From assembly GCA_002104905.1 (NCBI GenBank), contig MCFE01000701.1, positions 1 to 43,881 of the forward strand: a DNA stretch of 43,881 nucleotides, in the 5' to 3' direction. Each line of letters opens with the position of its first letter. The first letter of the stretch is position 1. Under the pieces are notes generated by a model. That model did not search any database and was not told where the DNA came from. It was given only the letters and a program-made list of their open reading frames with translations. This document shows positions 9,721-20,057 of this stretch, in pieces. The translations under genes were made by a program, and so were the position numbers. The DNA is from Basidiobolus meristosporus CBS 931.73. Lineage: Eukaryota; Basidiobolomycota; Basidiobolomycetes; Basidiobolales; Basidiobolaceae.

Positions 9721-10524
9721 TGTGGTAGGGTAAACATACCTCCCACAGACAAGTTTACTCATGTAGTCATTATGATATATTTATCCATATTTTATCTTAT
9801 CAGTATTATCCCATTCTTCTTTTGCCCATATTATCAGTATTATCCCCATATGATGTTTACCCTGATTAGTTATTAGCATTAGTTATCCCAGATGTTATTC
9901 AGCTTTGTGATCAGTATATGTATCTACATAAGGCAAGTACCCGCGTCAGTACCCGTGACACATGACCTAAGTCTGTGTTACCATCCCTACCATTTCAATA
10001 CCATATATGGTATTTCTATGTTGCACAGGTTTCAGACTACTGATTTCTGATTGGTTGAATGTGCTGTGCCTTTTAGAACCTTCCAGGACATTCTTGGCAT
10101 ATTTTTAGCTCATAGTGATGTCATCAAGAATTACACTGATACCTAGAATCTTCTAGAACCTTGTCATTAGTAATCACTTGGCAATCAGGAAAAGTATTTA
10201 ATGGAAAGCAATCCCTCATCAATAAATCATCCCATCTATCAGTAACACTTCTACCTTACTGATTAGCAGTTGATTACTGCACCTGCCTTCAACAGTACAT
10301 CTCAGACCTGCCATCAAGGAGCTTTTCAGGGTAGTGCACAAGACACACAGAGGCCTTTGGAGACACTTGGAGCACCTAGGAAGCTAGAGAAGTAGGAGCT
10401 TTTACCATAGTGACATATTGACAAAGACACCAGCAGTTTAGACCCAGAGGTTATTGCACCCATCAGACACCTCACACACCTTGAGTTGTGTAGCTTCTCC
10501 CAGGAGTACCTCTACACCACCATA
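9721..10524 (+). mobile_element. Gypsy-2 solo LTR
   Basis: 804 bp, starting TGTGGTAGGG and ending CCACCATA, against TGTAGTGGGG and CCACCACA in the Gypsy-2 5' LTR at 33436. Shared blocks include CATATATGGTAT with the surrounding ACCATCCCTACCATTTC, TTTCTGATTGGTTG with TGTGCTGTGCC, AATAAATCAT, and AGAGGTTATTGCACCCA. It is about 270 bp shorter than the other LTR owing to internal gaps. No internal region is attached. It sits in the reverse transcriptase region of the minus-strand Gypsy-A, with a 4-bp duplication, and is the usual product of LTR-LTR recombination. Confidence 0.8.
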
Positions 10525-12282
10525 CTGGTACTACCCAAAATGACTTGCTGGGTCTGATATATCCTTGCTCAAATAGCTGATTTATTTGTCTCTTCATTTC
10601 TTCCAACTCCAATGAACACATTCTGTAAGGTGTCTTACTCACTGGAAGGCGCTCTCCTGTGTCAATTGCATGATTCACATCTCTGACTGGTGTTAGGCTT
10701 ACATGTTCACTTGGAAATATGTCTGAGTATTCCTTCAGAAGAGTCTGAGCCTTCTGAGGTACTGGAGTAGAGGAAGCTCCTGTAATAATGACATTGGGAA
10801 CATCTGGGCACCTTTTCTAAGTGCTCTACAGAGCTGTGTCTTGCTAAGTTTACTTTTTTCACATGCATTGAAATTGAACAAGTTGAAATCCAGTCTAGCA
10901 GGTAATAGCTCATAGGTCTTGATGTCCTTCTGGATAGGAATAGGACAGGTTCTCTGGTTGATTGATGGATTGTGACAAAATAGCTAGATTTTTCCAAGTA
11001 CAAAGTTAAACTTGTATTATTCCAATATATAGGCCTGTAGATCTTCTTCATAGACATTGATTGATATTCTTACTCCCTGAGTAATAAAGTTGACTATGTG
11101 AGAGTTCCCATCAGCTGTTGAGCCTGAAGGTGATTTGGTGTGTTCTGAGTTGGTTCCAGCTTTCAAGGCAAATTGCTCTGACATAGAGGCAAACAAAGCT
11201 CCTGAGTAAATCATGATTTTGGCAAGTACTCCATTGAGTACTTCATTCAAGTATAATAGCCTTCCTGAGTTCAAGGTCACATGGAATAGGTATTCTTCTA
11301 ACATATGGAAGGTGAGTTCTGAGTCTTCTGCATGTTCATCCTCCTTGTTACTATGCCCAATGGCTTCAATATTGTTGAGGGTTCTTGATAGCTGGTGTCC
11401 ATTCCTTTTCTGAGGGTAGTACTTTGCAACATGTCCTTGCTAGTGGCAATTAAAGCAAAGTCCTTTCTTCTTGCATTCTTCTGAGGTGGGATTCTTCAGC
11501 ATAGTGTCTATTTTAATTGACACAGCTTCTGATTGTCTTCTTTGAAAGTGACTGTAGCCTCTTTGATTAGTCCCTGTGGGCTTCCCAACTCAAAACATAG
11601 CCAAGTCCTGGTCAATGGTAATCTTGTTGGCTTCTTTGATAGCCTCAGGTGTTCAAAAACTCACTTCCTTGCAAGTTCTTTCTTTCAACTCATCAACAAA
11701 GTATTCCACTTGATCCAGTGGGTCCATTTTTTCAATTTGTCCAAGTAGATATCTATTTTCATAGATGTACTCTCAAACTTTTCCTTTGTGCCTGAGTGTC
11801 TTCAGCTTCCTTCCTGGTAGTGACTGCTGGTGTGGGGGCTGCAAATTATCCTGAATTTCTGACATAAACTCTTCCCAGGCAGAGATTGTAGAGCATCCTG
11901 TCATGGTGGTTGCCCTGATTTTGTTGTGGTACTACTGTAAAGCTGCATCTGGAAAGTAAGAGGCTGCATAATGCACCTTGTTTTCTGGAGCAATTCCCTC
12001 AGCCTTAAAAGCTTATTCAATCTGAAAGAGCCATGCTGCATGGTTCTCATTAACTCTAACATGGTACCAGTTGATTATCAAACTAAAGTTGCTCTTGACA
12101 GGGATTTGCTGGTTCCTGGTAATAGTAGTCACTCCTTGTTGCTGCTAACTAAGGATCTGGAGTAGCTGTTGCTGCTGGTCCAGGATTTGCTGTATAACAT
12201 TCTCCATTTTTGATTTTCTGATATCTTGAGGGAAGCTTTTTCCTTCTTCAAGGGGGAGGTTTCTGGTTATTGCTGCTACCAA
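10525..12282 (-). pseudogene. Gypsy-A gag, protease and RT start, minus strand
   Basis: From 12282 down, the minus strand shows gag (AITRNLPLEEGKSFPQD; QQILDQQQQLLQ), the zinc knuckle CFNC-H-amber-QGH at about 11455-11425, protease (KIMIYSGALFASMSEQFALK at about 11210-11150) and the start of RT ([20 protein letters not shown] at about 10675). The catalytic protease Asp is replaced by Tyr (TAC for GAC). The amber codon TAG at 11442-11440 falls at the same place as TAG 13614 in the plus copy, with the frame open on both sides. Gag and protease are otherwise broken by several shifts. RT is cut at 10528 by the solo LTR. Confidence 0.75.
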
Positions 12283-12370
12283 TGTTCCAAGTCTTGATAT
12301 AAGAGTTCTAAAAGCAAAGGGAGTTTGGCTAGTATTTGATTCACTAAAATGTAAGCTGATTTGCAATTGA
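12283..12370 (-). repeat. Gypsy-A 5' LTR remnant, minus strand
   Basis: On the minus strand the last about 88 bp of a Gypsy-A LTR: TTTTAGTGAATCAAATACTA ... CTCTTATATCAAGACTTG then GAACA, against CTCTTATACCAAGACTTG then TAACA in the plus copy. The rest of the LTR is lost. Confidence 0.75.
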
Positions 12371-12404
12371 CAGTCATAACATCACCACCACCTGTGATAG
12401 CAAG
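12371..12404 (+). repeat. ORF2 scrap of Tnp2 element between two Gypsy-A copies
   Basis: CAGTCATAACATCACCACCA (12371-12390) and the following bases to AGCAAG match ORF2 at about 41230-41263. It is the only remnant of the target in which the plus-strand Gypsy-A landed on this side. Confidence 0.6.
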
Positions 12405-12773
12405 TGTTACAATCTGCTGCTTGAATGTTTAAGTTAGATCTGTTTTTAGTCAAATCAATTAGTATATGTTTAGGTTATCAGTATATTAGTATTATCTATC
12501 AAATCAGTAGCATTAGTCAGCAAATGAATCAGCAGATCCTTATCAGACAGAAATAGATATATTAAGTAGGATCTTATTGGGTGATGATGATGCAATCAAA
12601 TGAGTCATCAGCCACAACCTACATTATGAAATACAATTAGTCAGCAATTGAACCGGCAAAAGTGTATATAAGGAGCTGCTGGAACCTCAATAAAGATCAG
12701 TTCAAGTTTTAGTGAATGCAATACTAGCTAAGCTCCCTATTCCTCTACAACTCTTATACCAAGACTTGTAACA
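12405..12773 (+). repeat. Gypsy-A 5' LTR
   Basis: 369 bp, TGTTACAATCTGC...CTTGTAACA. It has a TATA-like TGTATATAAGG near 12663-12673 and CAATAAAGA about 20 bases later. It is followed by TTGGCAGCAGCAATAACC (12774-12791), a possible but unconfirmed primer site. Confidence 0.9.
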
Positions 12774-13616
12774 TTGGCAGCAGCAATAACCAGAAACATC
12801 CCTTGTGAAGAAAGAAGAAGCCTCCCTCAAGATGTTGGAAAATCAAGAATGGAAGAATGCTATGCAACAAATCCTGGCCCAGCAGCAACAGTTACTCCAG
12901 ATCCTGAGCCAGCAGCAACAAGTAATGACTATCATGGCTCAAAGCCAGCAAAACCCTGTCAAGAGCAACTTCAGTGTGAAGGTCAACCGGTACCATGGTA
13001 GAGTCAATGAAAACCTGGGAACTTGGCTCTTCCAGATTAAAGAAGCTTTCAAGGCTAAGGGAATTGCTCCAGAAAGCAAGTTACATTGTGCAGCCTCTTA
13101 CCTGCCAGATGCAGCTTTACAGTGGTACCACAACAAGATCAGGTCATCCACCATGATGGGATGCTCTACAATCTCTACCTGGGATGAGTCTGTGTGGAAA
13201 TTCAGGATGCCTTTGAGCCCCCACACCAGCAGACACTACTAAGTAGAAAGCTGAAGACACTCAGACAGAAAGTAATGGTCCAAGAGTACATCTATGAATA
13301 TAGATGTCTACTTGAACAAACTGAAAGAATGGACCCTCTGGATCAAATTGAATACTTTATTGATGGGTTGAAAGAAAGAACTTGTAAGGAAGTGAATTAT
13401 CAAAGACCTCAGACTATTGAAGAAGCCATCAAGATTGCCATTGACTATGACTCAGCCATGTTTGGAGTTGGGAAGCCCACAATGACTAATCAGAGAGGCC
13501 ACAATCACTATGAAAGAAGACAATCAGAAGCAGTGCCAATGGAAATAGACACTATACAGAAGAATCCTACCTCAGAAGAATGTAAGAAGAAAGGACTTTG
13601 CTTTAATTGCCACTAG
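12774..13616 (+). pseudogene. gag: Gypsy-A Gag
   Basis: Two overlapping frames give the Gag: 12805-13242 (QQQQLLQILSQQQQ, Gln-rich, residues about 20-45; then FSVKVNRYHGRVNENLGTWL and WLFQIKEAFKAKGI, the retrotransposon Gag core) and, after a shift near 13190, 13194-13616 (YIYEYRCLLEQTERMDPLDQ; FIDGLKERT). The second frame ends in a zinc knuckle CFNC-H-TAG-QGHNTKYC: the amber codon at 13614-13616 sits inside the CX2CX4HX4C motif and reading continues in the same frame into protease. The minus-strand copy has the same amber. A start before 12805 is possible; the true start is unclear. Confidence 0.75.
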
Positions 13617-14279
13617 CAAGGACATAATACAAAGTACTGCCCTCAGAGAAGAAATGGACACCAGCCATCAAGAACCTTAAACTATATTGGTGCCCTGGAG
13701 CAAAGTAACATGGAGGATGAACTTGAAGAAGACTTGGAACTCACCTTCCATATGACAGAAGAATGCCTTTCCCAGAAGACCCCCAACTCAGGAAAGCTAT
13801 TATACTTGAATGGAGTAATCAATGGAGTACCTGCCAAAATCATGATTGACTCTGGAGCATTGCACAAGTACATGTCTGAGCAACTTGCTTTGAAAGCTGG
13901 AATCAACCTGGAACCCACCAAATCAACTTCAGTTTCAACAGCTGATGGGAACTCTCACATAATCAACCATATTACTCATATATTTGGGAACTGCAAGTTT
14001 GACCTTGTACTTGGGAACACCTGGCTATTTTGTTGTAATCCATCAATCTACTGGAGAACCCATGCTACTCAGATACAGAAGGACAACAAGACCTACAAGC
14101 TATTACCTGCCAGACTGGATTTTAACTTGGTCAATTCCAGTGTGTGTGAAACAAGTGAACTTAGCAAGACACAGTTCTGTGGAGCACTAAGAAAAGGCAA
14201 CCAGATATTCCTCATGGCAGTATTACAGGAGGATTCCTCTACACCAGTACCCCAAAAGGTCCAGACTCTTTTGAAGTAA
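13617..14279 (+). pseudogene. pol: Gypsy-A aspartic protease segment
   Basis: The frame that follows the amber codon without a shift. A short acidic linker (MEDELEEDLEL) leads to the retropepsin-like core KIMIDSGALHKYMSEQLALK, with the catalytic Asp in DSGA near 13848, then a flap-like part and FDLVLGNTWLF, the usual second conserved block. The enzyme would cut Gag-Pol in the particle. The stop TAA at 14277-14279 is private to this copy: the minus-strand copy has GAA there and reads on into RT. A frame disruption after TWLF is also likely. Confidence 0.75.
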
Positions 14280-15610
14280 TATTGTGATGTATTTCCAGAT
14301 GAACTTGTAAGCCTACCACCAGTCAGAGATGTAGTTCATGCCATTGACACAGGAGATAGCCCCCCAGTGAGTAAGACACCTTACAGAATGGGTCCATTGG
14401 AGTTGGAAGAGATGAAGAGACAAATAGATCAGTTATTGGAGCAAGGATATATCAGACCCAGCAAGTCACCTTGGAGAGCACCAGTTCTTTTTGTGAAGAA
14501 GAAGGATGGAACTCTTAGGATGTGTATTGACTACAGAGCCCTCAACTCAGTTACTGTGAAGAATAAGTACCCCATACCATGTATTGATGAACTTTTGGAC
14601 CAACTCAATAGAGTCACTATTTTCAGCTAGATTGACCACATATCAGGATACAACCTGATTAGGGTGAAGCCAGAAGATATTTCTAAGACAGCATTCAGGA
14701 CCAGATATTGACATTATGAGTACTTAGTCATGAGTTTTGGCCTCACTAATGCCCCTGCAACATTTATGATGCTGATGCAGACTGTCTTTCAGGGGTACTT
14801 AGACAAGTTTGTGTTAATCTACCTGGATGACATATTGATATACAGTAAGACAGAAGAGGATCACGTCATGCACATTGAAAAGGTCTTGAAGAAGCTAAGA
14901 GAGAACTAGCTATATGGCAAGCTTGCCAAGTGTGAATTCTTCAAGGTACATGTTGAATACCTGCGACACGTAGTGACTAGCACAGGAGTGATCTTAGACC
15001 CTAGGAAGGTTGAAGTTATCAAGAATCTGAAGCAGCCCCATAGCTTATCAGAACTCAGACCATTCCTTGGAATGGTTTCCTATTATTGGAGATTTGTCAA
15101 GTCCTCTGCAAGTATTGCAGCCCCTTCTACTGATATACTCAAGAAAGACAACACCTATAAGTGGGATGTAGCTTGTTAGACTGCCTTTCAGATGTCAAGA
15201 ATGAACTTGCTAAACTACCAAGCTTAAGAATACCTGACTTCAGAAAAGAGTTTACTCTGTGCACAGATGCTTCAGATTATGCCATTGGTGGAGTGTTGAG
15301 TCAAGAATATGAGGGAAAGGACTACCCTGTTGCCTTTGAATCCAAGAAACTGAACTCAACAGAACAAAACTATCCAGTGCATGAGAAGGAGAAGCGTGCT
15401 ATAATACACTGTTTGAAGACATGGAGATGCTATATTGAAGGGGTCAAATACACTGTGAAGACTGATCATGCCTCCCTCAAGTATAAATTTACTCAGAAGG
15501 TACTCGCTAGAAGAATGACAAGATGAGTGAATACATTCAGCAATTTGACTTAGAGATTGTCTACTACCCTGGAAAAAACAACATTGTTGCTGATGCCTTA
15601 TCAAGATTAG
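14280..15610 (+). pseudogene. pol: Gypsy-A reverse transcriptase and RNase H segment
   Basis: [42 protein letters not shown], then an amber at 14628 in the block that should read FSKIDLMSGY, TGA at about 14709, [13 protein letters not shown], the catalytic [10 protein letters not shown] intact at about 14820, amber at about 14908. RNase H in a shifted frame from 15161: FTLCTDASDYAIGGVLSQEY, HEKEKRAIIH, VKTDHASLKYKF, ending NNIVADALSRLEQVT after another shift at about 15523. Family-typical residues are mostly kept, but stops and shifts show the copy is dead. Confidence 0.8.
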
Positions 15611-16913
15611 AACAAGTTACACAACTCAACTTGGTGCATGAATCAGATTGGCCTAGCCTATTACCAAAGTACTTGGAAGACCAAGCCATTCCTAATGAGT
15701 TGGATGAAGATATGAAGAAGATAATCCGGGATGAAGCCAGCAAATTTAAAGTACAGGATGAAACACTCTACCAACTAGTTGATGGAAGTCCTGTTGCCTA
15801 TTGCCCTTATGTTTCTTGCCTGGATTTAATACATAATCTACACATTGGATATGGACTTCTTGGAATTGAAGGAACCTATTGCCTTGTGAAAGCCAGAGCA
15901 TGGTGGCCCAGAATGAAACAAGACATTGAGAAGCTAGTGAAAACATGCCCAAATTGCCAAATCAACCAAGGCCAACCACAGAGAATTGCTGAACTTTTTC
16001 CCTTGGAGCCTGTAAGACCATTTGAAAGATGGGGAATTGACTTTATTGGAAGAATACCAACTACCAGGAAATGCAAGCATTGGATCCTAGTAGCAATTGA
16101 CCATGCCACCAAATGGCCAGTTGCTAAAGCTGTACCAATAGCCAGTGAACAAGAAGTTGCAAGTTTAATCTACCATGAGATCCTTATGAAACTTGTATGC
16201 CCTGTAGAGATTCTATCCAATAGAGGTGCAAACTTTATGGCAAAGACATTGGAAGCTTAGCTGGAAATGCAGCAGATCAAACACTTGAAAACCTTGGCAT
16301 ATCACCCAAGAATTAATGGAGTCACTGAATGGTTGAATGGATTATTTGGAAAAGTGCTGACCAAGTATGCAAATGGAGTTGTCAGTGGATGGGATGAGTA
16401 TATAAACCAAGCACTCTTTGCATGCAGAGTCAGAGTACACAATACCACCCAGCAATTGCCATTTTACTTAGTGTATGGATGTGATCCTAGGATTCCAGGA
16501 GATCACACACAACCAATGCTCACAGACACCTTAGAAGATGAGCTCAGACAGCCAAGTAGACACCAGCAACTGGAACAAAGACTTCAAGAGGCACAGACCA
16601 AAGTATCTCAAAGTGCAGAAAAGATGAAGCAGAGATTTGATAAGACTATAGCACCAGAAGCATTGACAGTTGGGAACTTTGTATGCTAAGAAACAACAAT
16701 TGGAAGAATCTTGAGCCACAATGGACAGGACCATTCAAGATCATCAGAGAATGTCCATTTGCAACTTACCAACTGGTGGACAAACAAGGCAATATCTGGG
16801 AAGACTTAGTGCATAGGGACAGACTCAAGCTTGCAAGACTTGCTGATAATACTGAACCATCAAGATATTGGTATCACAAGAAAAGAGATTCAGGAGAACC
16901 CTCTCAACTGTAG
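15523..16913 (+). pseudogene. pol: Gypsy-A integrase and C-terminal GPY/F segment
   Basis: The zinc-binding part (LIHNLHIGYGLLGIEGTY, then CPNCQ) is at about 15825-15960. The second His of the H2C2 motif is uncertain, since GYG is followed by Leu where His is usual. The integrase core has Asp in RWGIDFIGRI (about 16035), Asn in ILSNRGANF (about 16225) where the second catalytic Asp is expected, and Glu in GVTEWLNGLFG (about 16325). A TAG at 16258 and a shift near 16685 break it. The end carries a GPY/F-type motif (WTGPFKII) and LVHRDRLK. No chromodomain is visible. Confidence 0.8.
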
Positions 16914-16923
16914 TAGGGGAGAA
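16911..16923 (+). other. Gypsy-A polypurine tract
   Basis: GTAGTAGGGGAGAA-type purine run directly before the 3' LTR. Confidence 0.7.
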
Positions 16924-17291
16924 TGTTATGATCTGCTGCTTGAATGTTTAAGTTAGATCAGTTTTTAGTCAAATCAAGTAGTATATGTTTAGGTTATCAG
17001 TATATCAGGATTATCTATGAAATCAGTAGCATTAGTCAGCAAATGAATCAGCAGATCCTTATCAGACAGAAATAGAAATATTAAGTAGGATCTTATTGGG
17101 TGATGATGATGCAATCAAATGAGTCATCAGCCACAACCTACATTTGGAAATACAATTAGTCAGCAATTTATCTGGCAAAATGTATATAAGGAGCTGCTGG
17201 AACCTCAATAAAAATTGGTTCAAGTTTTAGTGAATACAATACTAGCTAAACTCCCTATTCCTCTACAACTCTTATACCAAGACTTGTAACA
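16924..17291 (+). repeat. Gypsy-A 3' LTR
   Basis: 368 bp, TGTTATGATCTGC...CTTGTAACA, about 5 % different from the 5' LTR with one single-base gap. It abuts a Copia-1 LTR fragment without a target duplication. Confidence 0.9.
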
Positions 17292-17519
17292 CCTATAGTA
17301 AGGATCAAATTAGCACTATTACCAAACATTATGTACTAACCCTGAAACTGTAACAGAATGCTCCTGAATATTGAGAAACCCTCCCTAATTAGTGTTACAG
17401 CTGTGTTACTTCTACAAAGGTATAAATACTAAGCTTCTTTATGAATAAACAACAGTTCAACTATTGTCCCTATTTCTTGATAAGTTCCTTATATCCAAAT
17501 CACTTCTTAAATTGCAACA
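17292..17519 (+). repeat. Copia-1 LTR, 3' part
   Basis: The last about 228 bp of a Copia-1 LTR, from CCTATAGTAAGGATC to AAATTGCAACA, with the TATA-like GTATAAATAC and AATAAA kept. It is truncated at its 5' side by Gypsy-A and followed directly by transposase sequence. Confidence 0.85.
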
Positions 17520-18055
17520 GGCACATGGAGTACAGCCAGGAAAGGTTGGAAAATATTGAGGACAGATCTGTACATGGAGCCACTAATGCCTTGGGCATTA
17601 AGAAGCTAACAGCCCCAATGTGTGGATAATCAGTTAAGTAATGCATGGTTGGACACAATAAGCAACCAACTATTAACAGGACAAATTTACCTAAGTATGC
17701 CATGTTTTTCTTAGTCACAAGCCAATTTCTTAGCCATTGAATACAAAATCCACACAAATAAGAGCAAGATTGCACCTATAGGGGGGACTAGAATCCAACA
17801 GGGAGAAGAAATACATAGGCTAAATAGCAAAAGACTTGTTAGTGGTATTAAGGAAGTATTCACGGCAAAAGTGGTGGCAAGCATGCATACATTTGCAAGA
17901 TGTATATGTTACCAGCAATATAAGGAATATGGCCACTTTACAAGTATTACACTGAAAAGCTGTAAATTTGTAATAATTGATGTATGTCAATTGTCATGGG
18001 TGTGCACATTTGTAGAGGTTAGTAAGCAGGAAGCGGTAGTTTGTTTCATTTAATC
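17520..18055 (+). pseudogene. Tnp2-type transposase, C-terminal fragment (copy F)
   Basis: A plus-strand copy of the C-terminal part of the Tnp2 transposase, parallel to the minus-strand sequence at about 30140-29590. Recognisable stretches are HMEYSQERLENIEDR (compare HMEDSQKELENTEDK), GIKKL, FTARCICYQQYKEYGHF-like text at about 17880-17940, and EVSKQEAVVC at about 18025, where the protein ends in all copies. Many stops. It carries no catalytic residues known to me. The right side continues to the element end at 18562. Confidence 0.7.
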
Positions 18056-18562
18056 TGTATGTAGAATGCCAAAGGTAGTAGCAGGTAATCCAATACAGAA
18101 TGGTATTTTACAGTGGAATATATGAATAGCACAAGTGGAGGTAGAAAAAGCAAATACCATTTGGTTAGTTTGCACAGTGGCATTATACAGAACTAGCTAC
18201 AAGCCACTACTTTACTGTTGCAATGCCAGCAGAGGTCCACAAGGTGGCTGTCAGAACACTATTTAGTTTCTTTCTGTAAGTGGCAACTGAATGTATTGGC
18301 TGGTTAGGTAAGCTCAAATAAATGTACAGAGTATTAAGATCATCAGAATGCCATGCAGTTCTTGTCAAAACACTACTCAATGTCTGTCAAGCTTTTAACT
18401 TCATTTGGCGGTAAATTCAGCAAAGCAACTTAACAATCCTGTCATAAGGTTATGTAGAGGGTCAGTAACTCCAAGCTATTGGCATTATGACAGCCTCATT
18501 GCAGGATCCTAATGGCTGCACTGCATTGGATACACCTACACAACCAACTTATTTTCATAGGG
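18056..18562 (+). repeat. Terminal region and TIR of Tnp2 element copy F
   Basis: Non-coding end of the element, parallel in reverse to 29081-29560 (shared subterminal blocks such as the one around CTTGGAGTTACTGACCCTC read on the minus strand). It ends in ATTTTCATAGGG (18551-18562), the inverted TIR (CCCTATGAAAAT). The base triplet after it is TAT, the same as the duplication at the inner element. Confidence 0.65.
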
Positions 18563-19490
18563 TATCTAGTGATAGAGTTACCTGTCTGATATTGTCTTGC
18601 TAATGAAGTACCTGCAATAATGGTTGCTGTTGGCTTAAAAGAGTCTCAAGCACTCTCTTTGGTGGTTATCATTGTCTAGTCAAGTATTTTCTTTTTCCTT
18701 CTTATAAGTGCTTGATTTTGCTAATTCATCATTGCAAGGCCTCCCATATTCTTGAATTTAAGGTCAAACATTGATTTATAAACTCTAGCCCCTATGAAAA
18801 ATCTCAAACTTGGAATTCATCTGATTTTCAGCAGGCATTCTGCTGGTGTTTTTGGTTCAAGACTTGAAATGCAATTTTTGATGGGAGTAATGGGCAGCTA
18901 ATTACCAAATTTGATATGGATGCCAGTTTGCCTAGTATCCTCCTGAAGAGTTGGTTTTCTTGCCTGCCTGTCAGCTGATAACAAAAATACTGAGAGTGGT
19001 TAATTTCAAGGAACTTAGATTTCAGCTGATATTATGATTGTACTTTGCTGACCTTTTCTTAATTTTTTTTCTTAGGGTAGGGTTGATACAAGGCCCAAAA
19101 ATGCTCATGTCAGGCTATTTGGGAGAGCTGCTATTTTAGCTTTGTAAGTAGCTTGTTGTCCAGAAGCTTCATGACATCTGAAATGCAGTTAAACTTAAGC
19201 TCTTGCCTTGTGTACGATGCACTGGCTTTTCAGAAATGGCATTATTGCCTTATGCTTTATCTTGGTGCTTTGCTTGCACATATCTCTGAACTCTATTCAC
19301 ACTATAGCCTGATTCTTGAATTGAAGTTTGATTTAAACATACCTCACCTTTAGCAATACTTTTGGCTCCACCTTACTTTGATTTAATGGCTTTGCACATT
19401 TTGCACTACTCAACTAGAATTAAGTAAAATGATAATATTATACTCTTTTAGATTTACAGATTGAATCTAAGTCCTCAACCTTTACCTATA
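18563..19490. other. Region with no gene or assignable element
   Basis: About 0.93 kb in which I see no convincing coding sequence: the longest open stretch, 66 codons at 19153-19353, has no recognisable motif. There is one CCCTATGAAAAAT motif at 18790-18802, identical to the Tnp2-element TIR, but the following bases match neither end of that element. It could be an older family member or a non-autonomous derivative. Confidence 0.5.
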
Positions 19491-19550
19491 TATCTAAAAA
19501 GTAAGAGAAACAGTTGAGTCAGGAAGTAAGGAGCGTAAAAAAGAGCTATA
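19491..19550 (+). repeat. ORF2 tail scrap of Tnp2 element
   Basis: AAGTAAGAGAAACAGTTGAG (19499-19518) and the bases after it match 40219-40265 in the far part of ORF2, nearly without change over about 48 bp. It forms the left flank of the Copia-3 LTR. Confidence 0.65.
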
Positions 19551-19895
19551 TATTGTAAAAATCTGTAATTCCACCTAAATACTCTCCTAACTTAGCAACT
19601 TAGATCATTACCTTCAAATCCTATAGAATACTGAACAAGTCACTTGTTGGGACTTGCAATATTTTCACCAAAATATCAAGTACCCTGAACATGAAATTCT
19701 CAAAGTTATCCAGACAGCCCAAAAACTTTGAACACATGTGCTTGGGACCTTCCTAAACCTATTTTATGTCCTTTTTACTTCAAGACCATGTAAACTATTG
19801 CTACTACTTTCACATTTGACAAATGATTTAGTGAAAGCCACACAAATCCACTTGTTCTCATAATCACTTCTACTAAGCCAAGGACTTGTAAAACA
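19551..19895 (+). repeat. Copia-3 5' LTR (diverged)
   Basis: 345 bp, aligns end to end with the LTR at 27308-27657 at about 75-80 % identity by eye: TGTAATTCCACC near the start, AATATTTTCACCAA in the middle, AGACCATGTAAA before the poly(A) region, terminal AAACA. Divergence is large, so this LTR and the right one are very old or come from different insertions. Confidence 0.75.
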
Positions 19896-20057
19896 GGCAA
19901 GGAACCCAAAGCTGTCATTCCCTGCAATGTCTACTGTAGCTAGTACTGGAGATTTTCCACTGCATAAATTTTGATGGACCTAATGACAAGGTGTGCAAGG
20001 TCAAGATGAAGATGGTGGAGCAAGATAGAGGCATATATGATTCTGTTATGGGAGAAG
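19896..20057 (+). pseudogene. Copia-3 leader and Gag N-terminus
   Basis: After the LTR, an ATG at 19928 opens MSTVASTGDFPLH, and after a one-base gain at about 19970 the copia Gag start follows: FDGPNDKVCKVKMKMVEQDR and IYDSVMGE (the counterpart of FDGKNCRLWRIKM in Copia-1). The text is cut at 20058 by the LTR of another element and resumes at about 23385 with some 60-70 codons missing. Confidence 0.7.

Larger units (their letters stand above)
12405..17291 (+). mobile_element. Gypsy-A, Ty3/gypsy LTR retrotransposon with both LTRs
   Basis: A 4887-bp element with LTRs at both ends and the order gag, PR, RT, RH, IN, as in Ty3/gypsy (Metaviridae-type). The LTRs differ at roughly 5 % of sites by eye, so it is older than Copia-1. 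No target duplication: left flank GCAAG (ORF2 scrap), right flank CCTAT (inside a Copia-1 LTR), so one flank has been rearranged since insertion. Coding capacity is lost through at least five stops and three shifts. It stands head-to-head with the minus-strand copy. Confidence 0.9.

Noticed and set aside
12405-17291. Gypsy-A as an env-bearing endogenous retrovirus
   Set aside because: Nothing lies between integrase (ending about 16913) and the 3' LTR, and no membrane protein is present.
18563-19490. A host protein-coding gene around 19153-19353
   Set aside because: Only a 66-codon frame, no motif, no splice pattern that extends it convincingly.
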